A stretch of 59,716 nt of DNA, from contig JAGBWA010000057.1 of assembly GCA_017630035.1 (NCBI GenBank), positions 1 to 59,716 on the forward strand. Reading direction: 5' to 3'. Source of the stretch: Bacteroides sp. (lineage in GTDB: Bacteria > Bacteroidota > Bacteroidia > Bacteroidales > Bacteroidaceae). The position numbers were made by a program, and so were the translations under genes. Below, piece by piece: positions 39,534 through 48,064 of the stretch (positions are counted from its first letter, which is position 1; every line of letters begins with the position of its first letter). Under the pieces are notes generated by a model. The model searched no databases, was not told where the DNA came from, and saw nothing but the letters and a program-made list of their open reading frames with translations.

Positions 39534-41864
39534 TTATTTCTTTGCTCTACGACCTTTGGTAGTTTTACCTTCTTGTAGCTTAATCAATTCATGGCAAGCA
39601 TCCAAGGTGAGGTCTTGTGGAACAATGTCCTTAGGAATCTTGTAGTTGCTTCCCTTATAAGCAATGTATGGCCCAAAGCGACCGTTCATAATTTCCAATT
39701 CGGGCTCTTCGGCAAACTGCTTGATGTGGCGTTGAGCTTCGGCATTTAGCTTCTCTTTAATCAAATCGATAGCCTCTTCCAATGTAATGCTCATAGGGTC
39801 GGTACCCTTGGGAAGCGAAGTGTAGGCCTTGTTATGGTAGATATATGGACCAAAGCGACCGGCACCAATGGTGATGGTAGCGCCTTCGTATTCGCCCAAT
39901 TCGCGAGGGAGTTTGAAGAGGTCGAGTACTTCTTCCAGCGATACGCTCTCGATAGACATCTCTTTCTTGAGTTGTGCAAAGCGAGGCTTCTCTTCGTCTT
40001 CAGCCTTACCAATTTGAGCAACAGGACCAAAACGGCCAATCTTTACAGAAACTTGCTTACCGCTTTGTGGGTCGATACCCAAGATGCGCTCACCGGCTTT
40101 TGTTTCATTCTTCACGGCCAAGGTGTTCTCTACCGATGGGTGGAAGTCGCCATAGAACTCCTTCAACGTGCTTGTCCAACTCTCTTTACCTTCGGCAATC
40201 TCGTCGAATTGCTTTTCTACGTTTGCCGTGAAATTATAGTCTAAGATGTTGGGGAAATATTGTGTCAAGAAGTCGTTCACTACAATACCGATGTCGGTTG
40301 GTAAAAGCTTCGACTTTTCAGTGCCTACCATTTCTGTACGCACTTGTTCGGTGATGTTACCCTCTCTCAAAGTGAGCATGGTGTAGTTGCGCTCTTCACC
40401 GGCTTTGTCGCCTTTCACTACATATTCTCGTTGTTGGATGGTAGAGATGGTAGGTGCATAGGTAGATGGACGGCCGATGCCCAATTCTTCCAACTTGTGT
40501 ACTAACAAAGCTTCGGTGTAGCGAAGCGGATGTTGTGTGAAGCGCTCGGTAGCAGTAAGTTCTTTGCTGATGAGGTCTTGACCTACCGATAGCGGAGGAA
40601 GCATACGGGTTTCGTCTTCTTGTTCCACTTCTTCGTCGTACGATTCGCGATATACACGCAAGAAACCATCGAACTTCACTACTTCGCCTACGGCAGTGAA
40701 AGTATCTTGCACGCCCGAAATAGCGATGGTTACGGTAGTCTTCTCTACTTCGGCTTCAGCCATTTGCGAAGCGATGGTGCGCTTCCAAATCAAGTCGTAC
40801 AAACGCTTTTCTTGCGCTGTTCCCTCAATCTTGGCGCTCGACATATAGGTGGGGCGGATGGCTTCGTGTGCCTCTTGTGCGCCCTTCGATTTAGTGGCAA
40901 AGTTGCGTGAATGGACGTAGTTCTCACCCATCAATTCGGTAATCACCTCCTTGCTTGTGTTGATAGCCAATGAAGAGAGGTTCACCGAGTCGGTACGCAT
41001 ATAGGTAATCTTTCCCGATTCGTACAAGCGTTGCGCAATCATCATGGTTTGTGCCACGGTGAATCCCAATTTGCGGGCAGCCTCTTGTTGCAAAGTAGAG
41101 GTGGTAAATGGTGCAGCGGGGAATTTCTTCAACGGGCGTGTAGTGATGTCGCTAATGGTGAAGGTAGCTGTTTGGCATGCCGCGAGGAATTGCTTTGCTT
41201 CTTCCTTTGTTTTGAAACGACGTCCAAGATCGGCTTTCATCTCCACTTGCTTACCATCTGCATCGGGCACTAAGAACAGAGCAGTCACACGATAAGATGC
41301 TTCGCTCTTAAATGATTGGATTTCGCGTTCGCGCTCTACAATCAAACGAACAGCTACCGATTGCACACGACCAGCCGAGAGGGCGGGCTTCACTTTGCGC
41401 CACAATACAGGCGATAGCTCAAAACCTACAATGCGGTCGAGTACACGACGTGCTTGTTGCGCATTTACTAAGTTCAAGTCGATGTCGCGTGGTTGCTCAA
41501 TCGCCTTCAAAATGGCTTGTTTAGTGATTTCGTGAAATACAATACGTTTGGTATTTTCGGGTTTCAGATTCAGAACTTCGTATAGATGCCATGCGATAGC
41601 TTCTCCTTCGCGGTCCTCATCGGATGCCAACCATACCATTTCGGATTTGGCAGCTTCCTCTTTCAGTTCGGTTACCAACTTCTTCTTGTCGGCAGGGATT
41701 TCATAATTAGGTTTGAAATTGTCTTTTACGTCCAAACTGAACTCTTTCTTCTTCAAATCGCGGATATGACCATAGCTGGAAAGTACTTTAAACTCTTTTC
41801 CTAAGAACTTTTCAATGGTCTTTGCTTTTGCGGGAGACTCTACGATAACCAGATTTTTTTGCAT
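39534..41864 (-). CDS. topA: DNA topoisomerase I
   Basis: Type IA topoisomerase relaxing negative supercoils. From the ATG at 41864 (MQKNLVIVESPAKAKTIEKF) it has 776 residues; a longer start at 41909 lies within the promoter. Toprim motifs VIVESPAKA and SDEDREGEAIAWHL; the active-site tyrosine is in KITYMRTDSVNLS near residue 300. The C-terminus has no four-cysteine zinc fingers but four repeats of the GRFGP type (KIGRFGPVAQIG, GRFGPYIYHN, GRFGPYIAYK), usual for Bacteroidetes. A -7 box (TACTTTTG, 41907-41914, minus strand) lies upstream. Confidence 0.96.
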   Translation of the reverse strand: MQKNLVIVESPAKAKTIEKFLGKEFKVLSSYGHIRDLKKKEFSLDVKDNFKPNYEIPADKKKLVTELKEEAAKSEMVWLASDEDREGEAIAWHLYEVLNLKPENTKRIVFHEITKQAILKAIEQPRDIDLNLVNAQQARRVLDRIVGFELSPVLWRKVKPALSAGRVQSVAVRLIVEREREIQSFKSEASYRVTALFLVPDADGKQVEMKADLGRRFKTKEEAKQFLAACQTATFTISDITTRPLKKFPAAPFTTSTLQQEAARKLGFTVAQTMMIAQRLYESGKITYMRTDSVNLSSLAINTSKEVITELMGENYVHSRNFATKSKGAQEAHEAIRPTYMSSAKIEGTAQEKRLYDLIWKRTIASQMAEAEVEKTTVTIAISGVQDTFTAVGEVVKFDGFLRVYRESYDEEVEQEDETRMLPPLSVGQDLISKELTATERFTQHPLRYTEALLVHKLEELGIGRPSTYAPTISTIQQREYVVKGDKAGEERNYTMLTLREGNITEQVRTEMVGTEKSKLLPTDIGIVVNDFLTQYFPNILDYNFTANVEKQFDEIAEGKESWTSTLKEFYGDFHPSVENTLAVKNETKAGERILGIDPQSGKQVSVKIGRFGPVAQIGKAEDEEKPRFAQLKKEMSIESVSLEEVLDLFKLPRELGEYEGATITIGAGRFGPYIYHNKAYTSLPKGTDPMSITLEEAIDLIKEKLNAEAQRHIKQFAEEPELEIMNGRFGPYIAYKGSNYKIPKDIVPQDLTLDACHELIKLQEGKTTKGRRAKK

Positions 41865-41906
41865 ACAAATTTGTGTTAGTAAAGGGCACTGCCCAAAAAA
41901 TCGCCG

Positions 41907-41914
41907 CAAAAGTA
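41907..41914 (-). promoter_or_regulatory. -7 box (TACTTTTG) of topA
   Basis: TAnnTTTG on the minus strand, 43 bases before the topA ATG. Confidence 0.6.
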
Positions 41915-41976
41915 GAGAAAAAAACGAAACTACACATTATTATATAAGGAGTTTTTAGGAAAAAACAACTTTTTTA

Positions 41977-43605
41977 TCAAAACTGAATGGTTACACCACC
42001 TATGAAATTGGCTTTTTCGGTGGGATAACCGACATAAAGTTGGTTGTTATTTCCTAATAGGTTGTTGGCACGAGCATAGATGCCGATGCCATTGAACAGG
42101 GTATAGTTTGCTTTTAAGTAAAGATTGCCATAGCTATCGGGCATGAATATTGTAGCACTTTTCGTGTAGTCGATGTGTTGATATCCGGCTTCGCATTGCA
42201 AACCATTGATAGGATTAAGTTGTAGTGCTATGTTTGCAGATAATTGCGGCAATAGGTAGCAATAAGCCTCCATTGATTCTTTCTCTTCCCAACCTTGGTA
42301 CTTCACCGAAGCATTAATGCCGAATAACTGTTTGTGGTAATAGGCAAGGTCCGCACCAACATAGAAGTTGTTTAGGTCGTATTGCTTGAATGCAGGGTCG
42401 GGGAGATAAGTGAAGAAGGTAGCATAGTAAACATCGTCTTCTGTAATGTTGTCGAAAACAGCCAATAGTTCATTCTTTAGCATCTGATATCCTCCAAAGA
42501 GATGCATATAGAATCCTATGTCGCTTCCTATTTTATAGCCTATAGAAGCATTTAGTTGCTCAAATCCGCTTTCATAGGGTGTGGTAATCTTGGCATACGG
42601 ATTGCATTGCTCCAATTCCCTGAAGCCATTCATGCGTCGTCCGCCCGTTGCTTGTAGATAAAGGGCGCTATTTTTGCCTGTTTGGTAATCGAAACGAAAG
42701 TCGGGCGATAAATAGAATGCTTCGCCATAATTTGTTGCCAAAGCTATAATTGCGCCTAACTTGAGTTGCCAATTATCGCTTTGTTTACGATAGTAGGGAT
42801 TTAAATCGATAGTGCTATAATTTCGTTTCTCTACGAAGTTATTATCTATTTGAGTAGCTATTCCCACTAGTTGTGCTTCGTCAGTAAGTTGTATAGTGAA
42901 ATCGGCATTGGTGCGCAAAATAGTCTCCTTTTGCGGCATTTGGTCGTGTGCACGGTTATAGAGGAGCAGTGCCGTACGAATATCATACTGATACTTCTCC
43001 GATGGATTGTTGGATTTCACACCCATTTGTACATCACCTGAAGTGAAGCGTTGTCGGCTGTAAGATGTCAGGTTGAAGTTGCTTAACCCAAAATGTCCGC
43101 CTGCTTGAAACGTCACCTTATTAAATGCGTGCGCGTATTCTACGCCCGCGCGTGTACGATAGAAACGTGAATCCCATTCACCTGAGCCATTATATCGTTC
43201 GAACGTGCCGTTATGTCCGTTCAAACTTGCTTGTACGTTCAGTTTGTCGCGTTTGCTAAGGTTGAAAAGGTAATTACCATAGATATCTAACTTACCGTAG
43301 TTACCGGCACTTAAACGCAAATAGCCGGGCTTTGCCATAGGTTGTTGCTCTGTAGCGGTATAATTGTTCATTTGTTCGTATGGGAACTGCTTTGTAGCCA
43401 TCACCTCCATACTATACTCCACTGGACGATTCTCTACCGATGGCGCCTCAACTTGGGGCAATACATTGATTTTGGTTGCATCTTCAATCAATGGTGAGTA
43501 CTCTTGCTCTACCACCACGGTGCGGTTTAGCAATGAATCGTTCTTTTGCTCTTGTGCGTAGATTGATGTTGATAATAGCAGTGCTATGTATAGAAATCTT
43601 TTCAT
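41977..43605 (-). CDS. TonB-receptor-like outer-membrane beta-barrel without plug
   Basis: Predicted outer-membrane barrel of 542 residues with signal peptide MKRFLYIALLLSTSIYAQ. After it comes a short periplasmic segment (NRTVVVEQEYSPLIEDA) and then strand after strand of alternating aromatic residues, closing with GGVTIQF whose terminal phenylalanine is the barrel-insertion signal. The size and strand style resemble the barrel of a TonB-dependent receptor, but there is no plug domain and no TonB box. It follows the large TPR gene by 20 bases and precedes topA, and probably works with the TPR protein in the outer membrane. Function not recognised. Confidence 0.75.
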   Translation of the reverse strand: MKRFLYIALLLSTSIYAQEQKNDSLLNRTVVVEQEYSPLIEDATKINVLPQVEAPSVENRPVEYSMEVMATKQFPYEQMNNYTATEQQPMAKPGYLRLSAGNYGKLDIYGNYLFNLSKRDKLNVQASLNGHNGTFERYNGSGEWDSRFYRTRAGVEYAHAFNKVTFQAGGHFGLSNFNLTSYSRQRFTSGDVQMGVKSNNPSEKYQYDIRTALLLYNRAHDQMPQKETILRTNADFTIQLTDEAQLVGIATQIDNNFVEKRNYSTIDLNPYYRKQSDNWQLKLGAIIALATNYGEAFYLSPDFRFDYQTGKNSALYLQATGGRRMNGFRELEQCNPYAKITTPYESGFEQLNASIGYKIGSDIGFYMHLFGGYQMLKNELLAVFDNITEDDVYYATFFTYLPDPAFKQYDLNNFYVGADLAYYHKQLFGINASVKYQGWEEKESMEAYCYLLPQLSANIALQLNPINGLQCEAGYQHIDYTKSATIFMPDSYGNLYLKANYTLFNGIGIYARANNLLGNNNQLYVGYPTEKANFIGGVTIQF

Positions 43606-43625
43606 GTTCTTCGTTTGCTAAATGG

Positions 43626-46600
43626 TTATTCCTCTGTAATAGTGGCTAGTCGCTCTTCAATCATGCCTGCAATGTCGTCGTCAGCTTGATAGTTCTGCTT
43701 CAAGCTTAACAAGTATTGGCGTGCCTCAATGTTCTTTCCTTGTGCGGCATAAACGTCCGAGAGTAGCACGAATGCCCTGGCCAACCAATAGGCATGAGGT
43801 GTGCTTTGGTCGATGAATTGCAACACTTGTTGCTCGGCGGCAGCATATTCTTCATCGTCGAATAGCATTTGCGACAAGCGATATTTAGCTTCAGCACCAT
43901 ATACTGTGCGTAAATCTTTGGCCAATTCTTGCCAATCAGCAAATGCTTTTTCGTTGGCTTGCTCTTGCAAGTAGGCCATGCTTCGCAGGTAGCGTGCTTC
44001 GTTCTTTATTTCGGGCGAAATTTTCTCTTCAGCTAATATGGATGTGGCGGCATGGATGGTTTCTATGCTGTTATTCAGTTGGCTTGCACTGAGCAAAGCA
44101 CCAATTAATCCCATTCGCTTGCGTTCGATGGTACTTGCCTTTGCTTGCAACTTCTTGTAGGTTGCCAATGCCTCTTCGTGTCGTTTCTGTTTGCTTAGAG
44201 TTTCTGCTTGCATCACAAGCGCCTCTTCGCTAAAAGGAGAGTCGGGATATTCCAATAATTTAGCGGTGTGTTCCAATAGCTCGGCATCATTGTTAACTGT
44301 TTTCGCCATCAATGCCAAGTAGTAGTGTGCGTTCAAGCTAAATGCACCTTGCGGATAGCTTTGTAAATAGCGTTCGAAACTCTGCTTGGCTTGTTTGTTA
44401 TCGGCGCGCATATATACCTTTTCGGCGGCAATGTAGGTCAAGGAATCTTGTTCGTTTACTTCGAAGCGGATGTTCCCTGGCATTTCGGTGATGAGTTTGG
44501 CATACTCGTCCACGCGGTTGGTCTCCACGTAAAGCGACTTCAAATCGCGCATAGCCAATTTCGCTTCTTCGCTACCGGGGTAGTTGATAACCACCTGTTT
44601 GTAGGCTTGGATAGCTTTATCGTAATTGTCGTCCTGGTAGTGTAACAAGCCAATTTCGGTTGCCGCTTTTCGGCTTAACGGACTATCAGGATAGTTGTTT
44701 ACCAATTGTTGGAAGGTTTCGATAGCTTGGTCGTTGGCCGATTGTTGCACATACGAACGTCCTTTTTCGTATAATGCGTTGATGTGATAGGGCGATTGTG
44801 GATAGCGTTTCGATAGTTCGTTCAGTAGCGATACCTTCTTGCTGTAATCCTTCTGCAAGCCGGCCACCAATGCCAATTGGTAGTAAGCATAATCGCCACC
44901 TACCGTACCTTGTGCTTCGGCAAGATTATAGTATTGTTTTGCCTCTTCAAATTGGCGGTTATTCAGATAACAATCGGCTATTCTATTGTATGCATCAGCC
45001 AATAACGATTTGTTCTTTTCTTTCTCTGCCGATGCAAAAGCAAGGAAGCGTCGGGCAGCATTAGCATATTGTTTTTCTCTAAATAGTATGTATCCAAGAT
45101 TGTATTCTGATAAGGCATACATCTGTGTACCCTTTTGTAGGGTTTGTTGTTGGTAAGTTTGGAAGTCGCGTTTTGCCTTCTCCCATTCCCCTTGTCGGTA
45201 GTAGGTTTCACCCCGCCAATAGTGTGCATCGGCTGCTATCTGACGATTGTATTTGCTCAACTCAATGCTGCGATTGAAGTAGTTGATAGCTTCGGGAAAT
45301 AGCGTGTTGGTAAACGCTTGTGTACCTAATTGGAAAAGTATCTTTTGCTTAGCACCAAGAATTTCGCTACTTGGTTGGGCAATGCGTTCGATGGATTGCA
45401 ATGCGGCATCGTAGCTTTTGGTGTTCATATATACCTCTACCAAGTAGCTGCTAACCTTGTCGGTGAAGCGAGATTGTGGAAACTCGTTGAGGAAACGTTC
45501 GAATACGGTTACCGATTCGCCAAATGCCGAGTAGGCCGTTTCGTGAATGATAAGTGCATGGTTGTAGGCGGCCAATTCTTTCACCGCTACATCGGCATTG
45601 CTTGCTGCTGCTTGTTCAAAGAACATACGCGCTTGTGTCTTATCACCCAGTTTCAATGCCGCCAATCCCATATTCAAGTAGGCATTTTGAGCCAACGCAT
45701 CATCGATGGTTGTCACTTTGTTTAGGTGCTCTACTACTTCGCCATAAAGCCCTGCGTTGTAGCACGATAAACCTAACATATACAACGCATCGCGTCTTGG
45801 TTTCTCGCCATTCAATTGCAAGTAACTTTTAAGTGCATCAGCGGCCGCCTTGGGCTGGTTAAGGTGATAATTTACAGCACCTTTTATGCGATATATCTGT
45901 GCGGTATGTTCGTTACTTTTGTATTTCTCCAAATAGCCATTAGCTACCTCTTCAGCCTTTGCATATTGCTTTGTTTGCAAGTAGATTTCGGCCATATAAT
46001 AGGGCACTAATGCTTCGTATTTGGGATGATTTTTCAACGATAAGAAACCTTCTAAAGCCTCGTCGAAGCGTTGTTGTGAATAGCGTATATAGGCTAAATA
46101 ATACTTGCTATCGGCATCGTAGCGCGACGAAGTATTGCTTAGTGCCAAGAACCAACTTGCGGCTTCGGTTAAGTTGCCTTGTTGCAAGTAGCTTACCGCC
46201 ATTCGGTAGATGAAGTCATCGCGTTCTTCGCCACTCAATTGGTCGAAATCGCATTGCTCAAACCAATTGAGTGCTTGCTCATACTCCTTGTCGAAAAAAT
46301 AGGTCGAGGCTAATACACCTTTCAAACGGTTGTTGTAGGGCGATTCGGGGAAGGCCTTTAGTACATTCTCCAGTTTAAGCGTGGCATCGGGTTGTTGCAA
46401 CTCATAGCTGATGCAAGCCAGCATATAGTGTGCCTGCATGCGTTGCGTTTCGGTTGTTGGTACCTCTCTTACAACTTCAAGATAGTTTTCCAGGGGGGAT
46501 ATTGCCGCCGAATAGGCTTTCTCTTCGAATAAGTTTTTGCCTGTTATAAAATCATTTTCTTGGGCATGTAGTGATAGAAACGAACTACCAATCAGCCATA

Positions 46601-46628
46601 GGGTTATAGTAATGATGCGATGTTTCAT
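43626..46628 (-). CDS. Large periplasmic TPR-repeat protein
   Basis: Exported 1000-residue protein made almost wholly of tetratricopeptide repeats. The ATG at 46628 gives a signal peptide (MKHRIITITLWLIGSSFLSLHAQ); a longer frame begins inside the neighbouring kinase-like gene and was rejected. Many helical pairs of the form YxxAxxxF...YPxS are visible (for example SRKAATEIGLLHYQDDNYDK), recalling BamD and the YbgF-like proteins. It lies between a histidine-kinase-like protein and an outer-membrane barrel, with gaps of 16 and 20 bases. A scaffold role in envelope assembly is the likely inference; no enzyme motif is present. Confidence 0.85.
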   Translation of the reverse strand: MKHRIITITLWLIGSSFLSLHAQENDFITGKNLFEEKAYSAAISPLENYLEVVREVPTTETQRMQAHYMLACISYELQQPDATLKLENVLKAFPESPYNNRLKGVLASTYFFDKEYEQALNWFEQCDFDQLSGEERDDFIYRMAVSYLQQGNLTEAASWFLALSNTSSRYDADSKYYLAYIRYSQQRFDEALEGFLSLKNHPKYEALVPYYMAEIYLQTKQYAKAEEVANGYLEKYKSNEHTAQIYRIKGAVNYHLNQPKAAADALKSYLQLNGEKPRRDALYMLGLSCYNAGLYGEVVEHLNKVTTIDDALAQNAYLNMGLAALKLGDKTQARMFFEQAAASNADVAVKELAAYNHALIIHETAYSAFGESVTVFERFLNEFPQSRFTDKVSSYLVEVYMNTKSYDAALQSIERIAQPSSEILGAKQKILFQLGTQAFTNTLFPEAINYFNRSIELSKYNRQIAADAHYWRGETYYRQGEWEKAKRDFQTYQQQTLQKGTQMYALSEYNLGYILFREKQYANAARRFLAFASAEKEKNKSLLADAYNRIADCYLNNRQFEEAKQYYNLAEAQGTVGGDYAYYQLALVAGLQKDYSKKVSLLNELSKRYPQSPYHINALYEKGRSYVQQSANDQAIETFQQLVNNYPDSPLSRKAATEIGLLHYQDDNYDKAIQAYKQVVINYPGSEEAKLAMRDLKSLYVETNRVDEYAKLITEMPGNIRFEVNEQDSLTYIAAEKVYMRADNKQAKQSFERYLQSYPQGAFSLNAHYYLALMAKTVNNDAELLEHTAKLLEYPDSPFSEEALVMQAETLSKQKRHEEALATYKKLQAKASTIERKRMGLIGALLSASQLNNSIETIHAATSILAEEKISPEIKNEARYLRSMAYLQEQANEKAFADWQELAKDLRTVYGAEAKYRLSQMLFDDEEYAAAEQQVLQFIDQSTPHAYWLARAFVLLSDVYAAQGKNIEARQYLLSLKQNYQADDDIAGMIEERLATITEE

Positions 46629-46644
46629 GCTAATTGTTATTGTT

Positions 46645-48024
46645 TTATACATGTAGCTCAAGTACGAAACGAGTACCTTTGGTGTAACTACTATCCAAAC
46701 TGAGTGAGCCATTCATTTTGGTAGCTATCAATGCACAAATAGGCAATCCCAATCCGTCACCTTGTGTCAATTCTTTAACTTGTGCAAAGGGCTTGAACAA
46801 GTTTTCGCGTCGCTCTTCGGCTATGCCACAACCGGTGTCGGTTACAATGAATTGGTGAGTATGCGCACCTCGTTTCTTGAAGTCGAGGATTATCTTTCCT
46901 CCTTCCGGTGTATATTTGGCGGCATTTTCCAATAGGTGTAGGATAACGCGCTCAAGGTGTTCAACATTGATTGGTGCCGATAGCTTTGGTGCGTTGACGC
47001 TACAAGTAACGTCTGGTTTTGTTTTGTCGGCAATTTTAGCCATTACACCCTCGCAGAAGGTTAGGATGTTTTTGTTTTCCATCTCGAAAGGCTCGTCAAT
47101 GGTACTTTCAAGTTCCGACATCTCTTGTATGTGGTCGGCAAATGCGTGCAATGCCTTCACTTCCGCTAAATGTTGTGGCAGGTTGTTCAGCGTAGGTCCC
47201 ATTTGCGAAGAGATGTTTTGGATGAACTTGGTTTTTAGTTCGTTGTGCTCTTTCGCTGTTTGGATAATTTTCTTTTGTTTGCGCGACAAAACAATGAAAC
47301 GTAGCAAAACGATGGCGCCAACTACCAAAGCGGCGGCCAAGATAAGTAGCAACACGCAAAGAGCAATAATAATGTATTGCTTGCTACTTAGCTTATCATC
47401 TTTCTCGGTAATGGTTTGTAGGCTTTCATCATATTTCTGTTGTAAAGCATCCAAGTTGTCTTGTGCTTTTAGTGCTTGCACCGAGTCGTTCCATAGCATA
47501 TACTTTTCGTAAGTACGAGCCATGAACGATGCGTTACCGGCCCTACGAGCAATACCGATAATTGTTTGGTAGCACTTGTCTATCTCGTCATATTGCTTGG
47601 CGGCTTTATACTTCTCTATCAGTTTGTTGATGCACGCATCCCCTTTGGTGCTTTCACCGAAAGTGTAGTAAACATTTGCTTGAGTGTATAGCAAATCGTT
47701 GGCAATAGAGTCGTTTTCAATGGTTTTGGTTTGCTCTTCCAAGCGTTCAAGTTGCTCTTTGGCGCGTTTAGAGTTGCGCAATTTGATGTACATCTGTATG
47801 CGCTCCTTGGTGATGTTATACCTCACCTCAGGCATCTTCTTGCCGCCTGCTCGTTCTTCGCCATAAAGTGCCGATTCGGCATTGCGCAACGATTCGAAGG
47901 CCTCTTTGTATTCGTTACGTCCATGTTGTTGTTGCGCTTTCTTGATAAACGAGGCCGACGATTGAGCCATTAGTGTAAAGCTACAAAATGTAGCTACTAT
48001 GAAGAAAATTACTCTTGTTCTCAT
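46645..48024 (-). CDS. Histidine-kinase-like sensor lacking the phospho-acceptor histidine
   Basis: Envelope sensor of 459 residues: signal peptide (residues 1-20), periplasmic TPR-like helices to about 205, one membrane segment at 217-245, a short coiled linker, then a GHKL ATPase domain. The ATPase boxes look intact: N box LLENAAKY (364-371), G1 DTGCGI (396-401), F box LFKPF, G2 GDGLGL (422-427). But where a kinase has SHE-x-RTP the sequence reads NISSQMGPTLN (270-280), with no histidine. No response regulator is adjacent. It may be a pseudokinase, or signal by another route. Confidence 0.85.
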   Translation of the reverse strand: MRTRVIFFIVATFCSFTLMAQSSASFIKKAQQQHGRNEYKEAFESLRNAESALYGEERAGGKKMPEVRYNITKERIQMYIKLRNSKRAKEQLERLEEQTKTIENDSIANDLLYTQANVYYTFGESTKGDACINKLIEKYKAAKQYDEIDKCYQTIIGIARRAGNASFMARTYEKYMLWNDSVQALKAQDNLDALQQKYDESLQTITEKDDKLSSKQYIIIALCVLLLILAAALVVGAIVLLRFIVLSRKQKKIIQTAKEHNELKTKFIQNISSQMGPTLNNLPQHLAEVKALHAFADHIQEMSELESTIDEPFEMENKNILTFCEGVMAKIADKTKPDVTCSVNAPKLSAPINVEHLERVILHLLENAAKYTPEGGKIILDFKKRGAHTHQFIVTDTGCGIAEERRENLFKPFAQVKELTQGDGLGLPICALIATKMNGSLSLDSSYTKGTRFVLELHV

Positions 48025-48064
48025 GCTTACATTCTATTATTTTGCTACAAAATTAGTGACTTTT

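Noticed and set aside
41865-41909. Longer start for topA
   Set aside because: Runs into the -7 box region; the conserved start MQKNLVIVESPAKA begins at 41864.
46629-46712. Longer start for the TPR protein
   Set aside because: Lies within the 3' end of the histidine-kinase-like gene; the ATG at 46628 gives a proper signal peptide.
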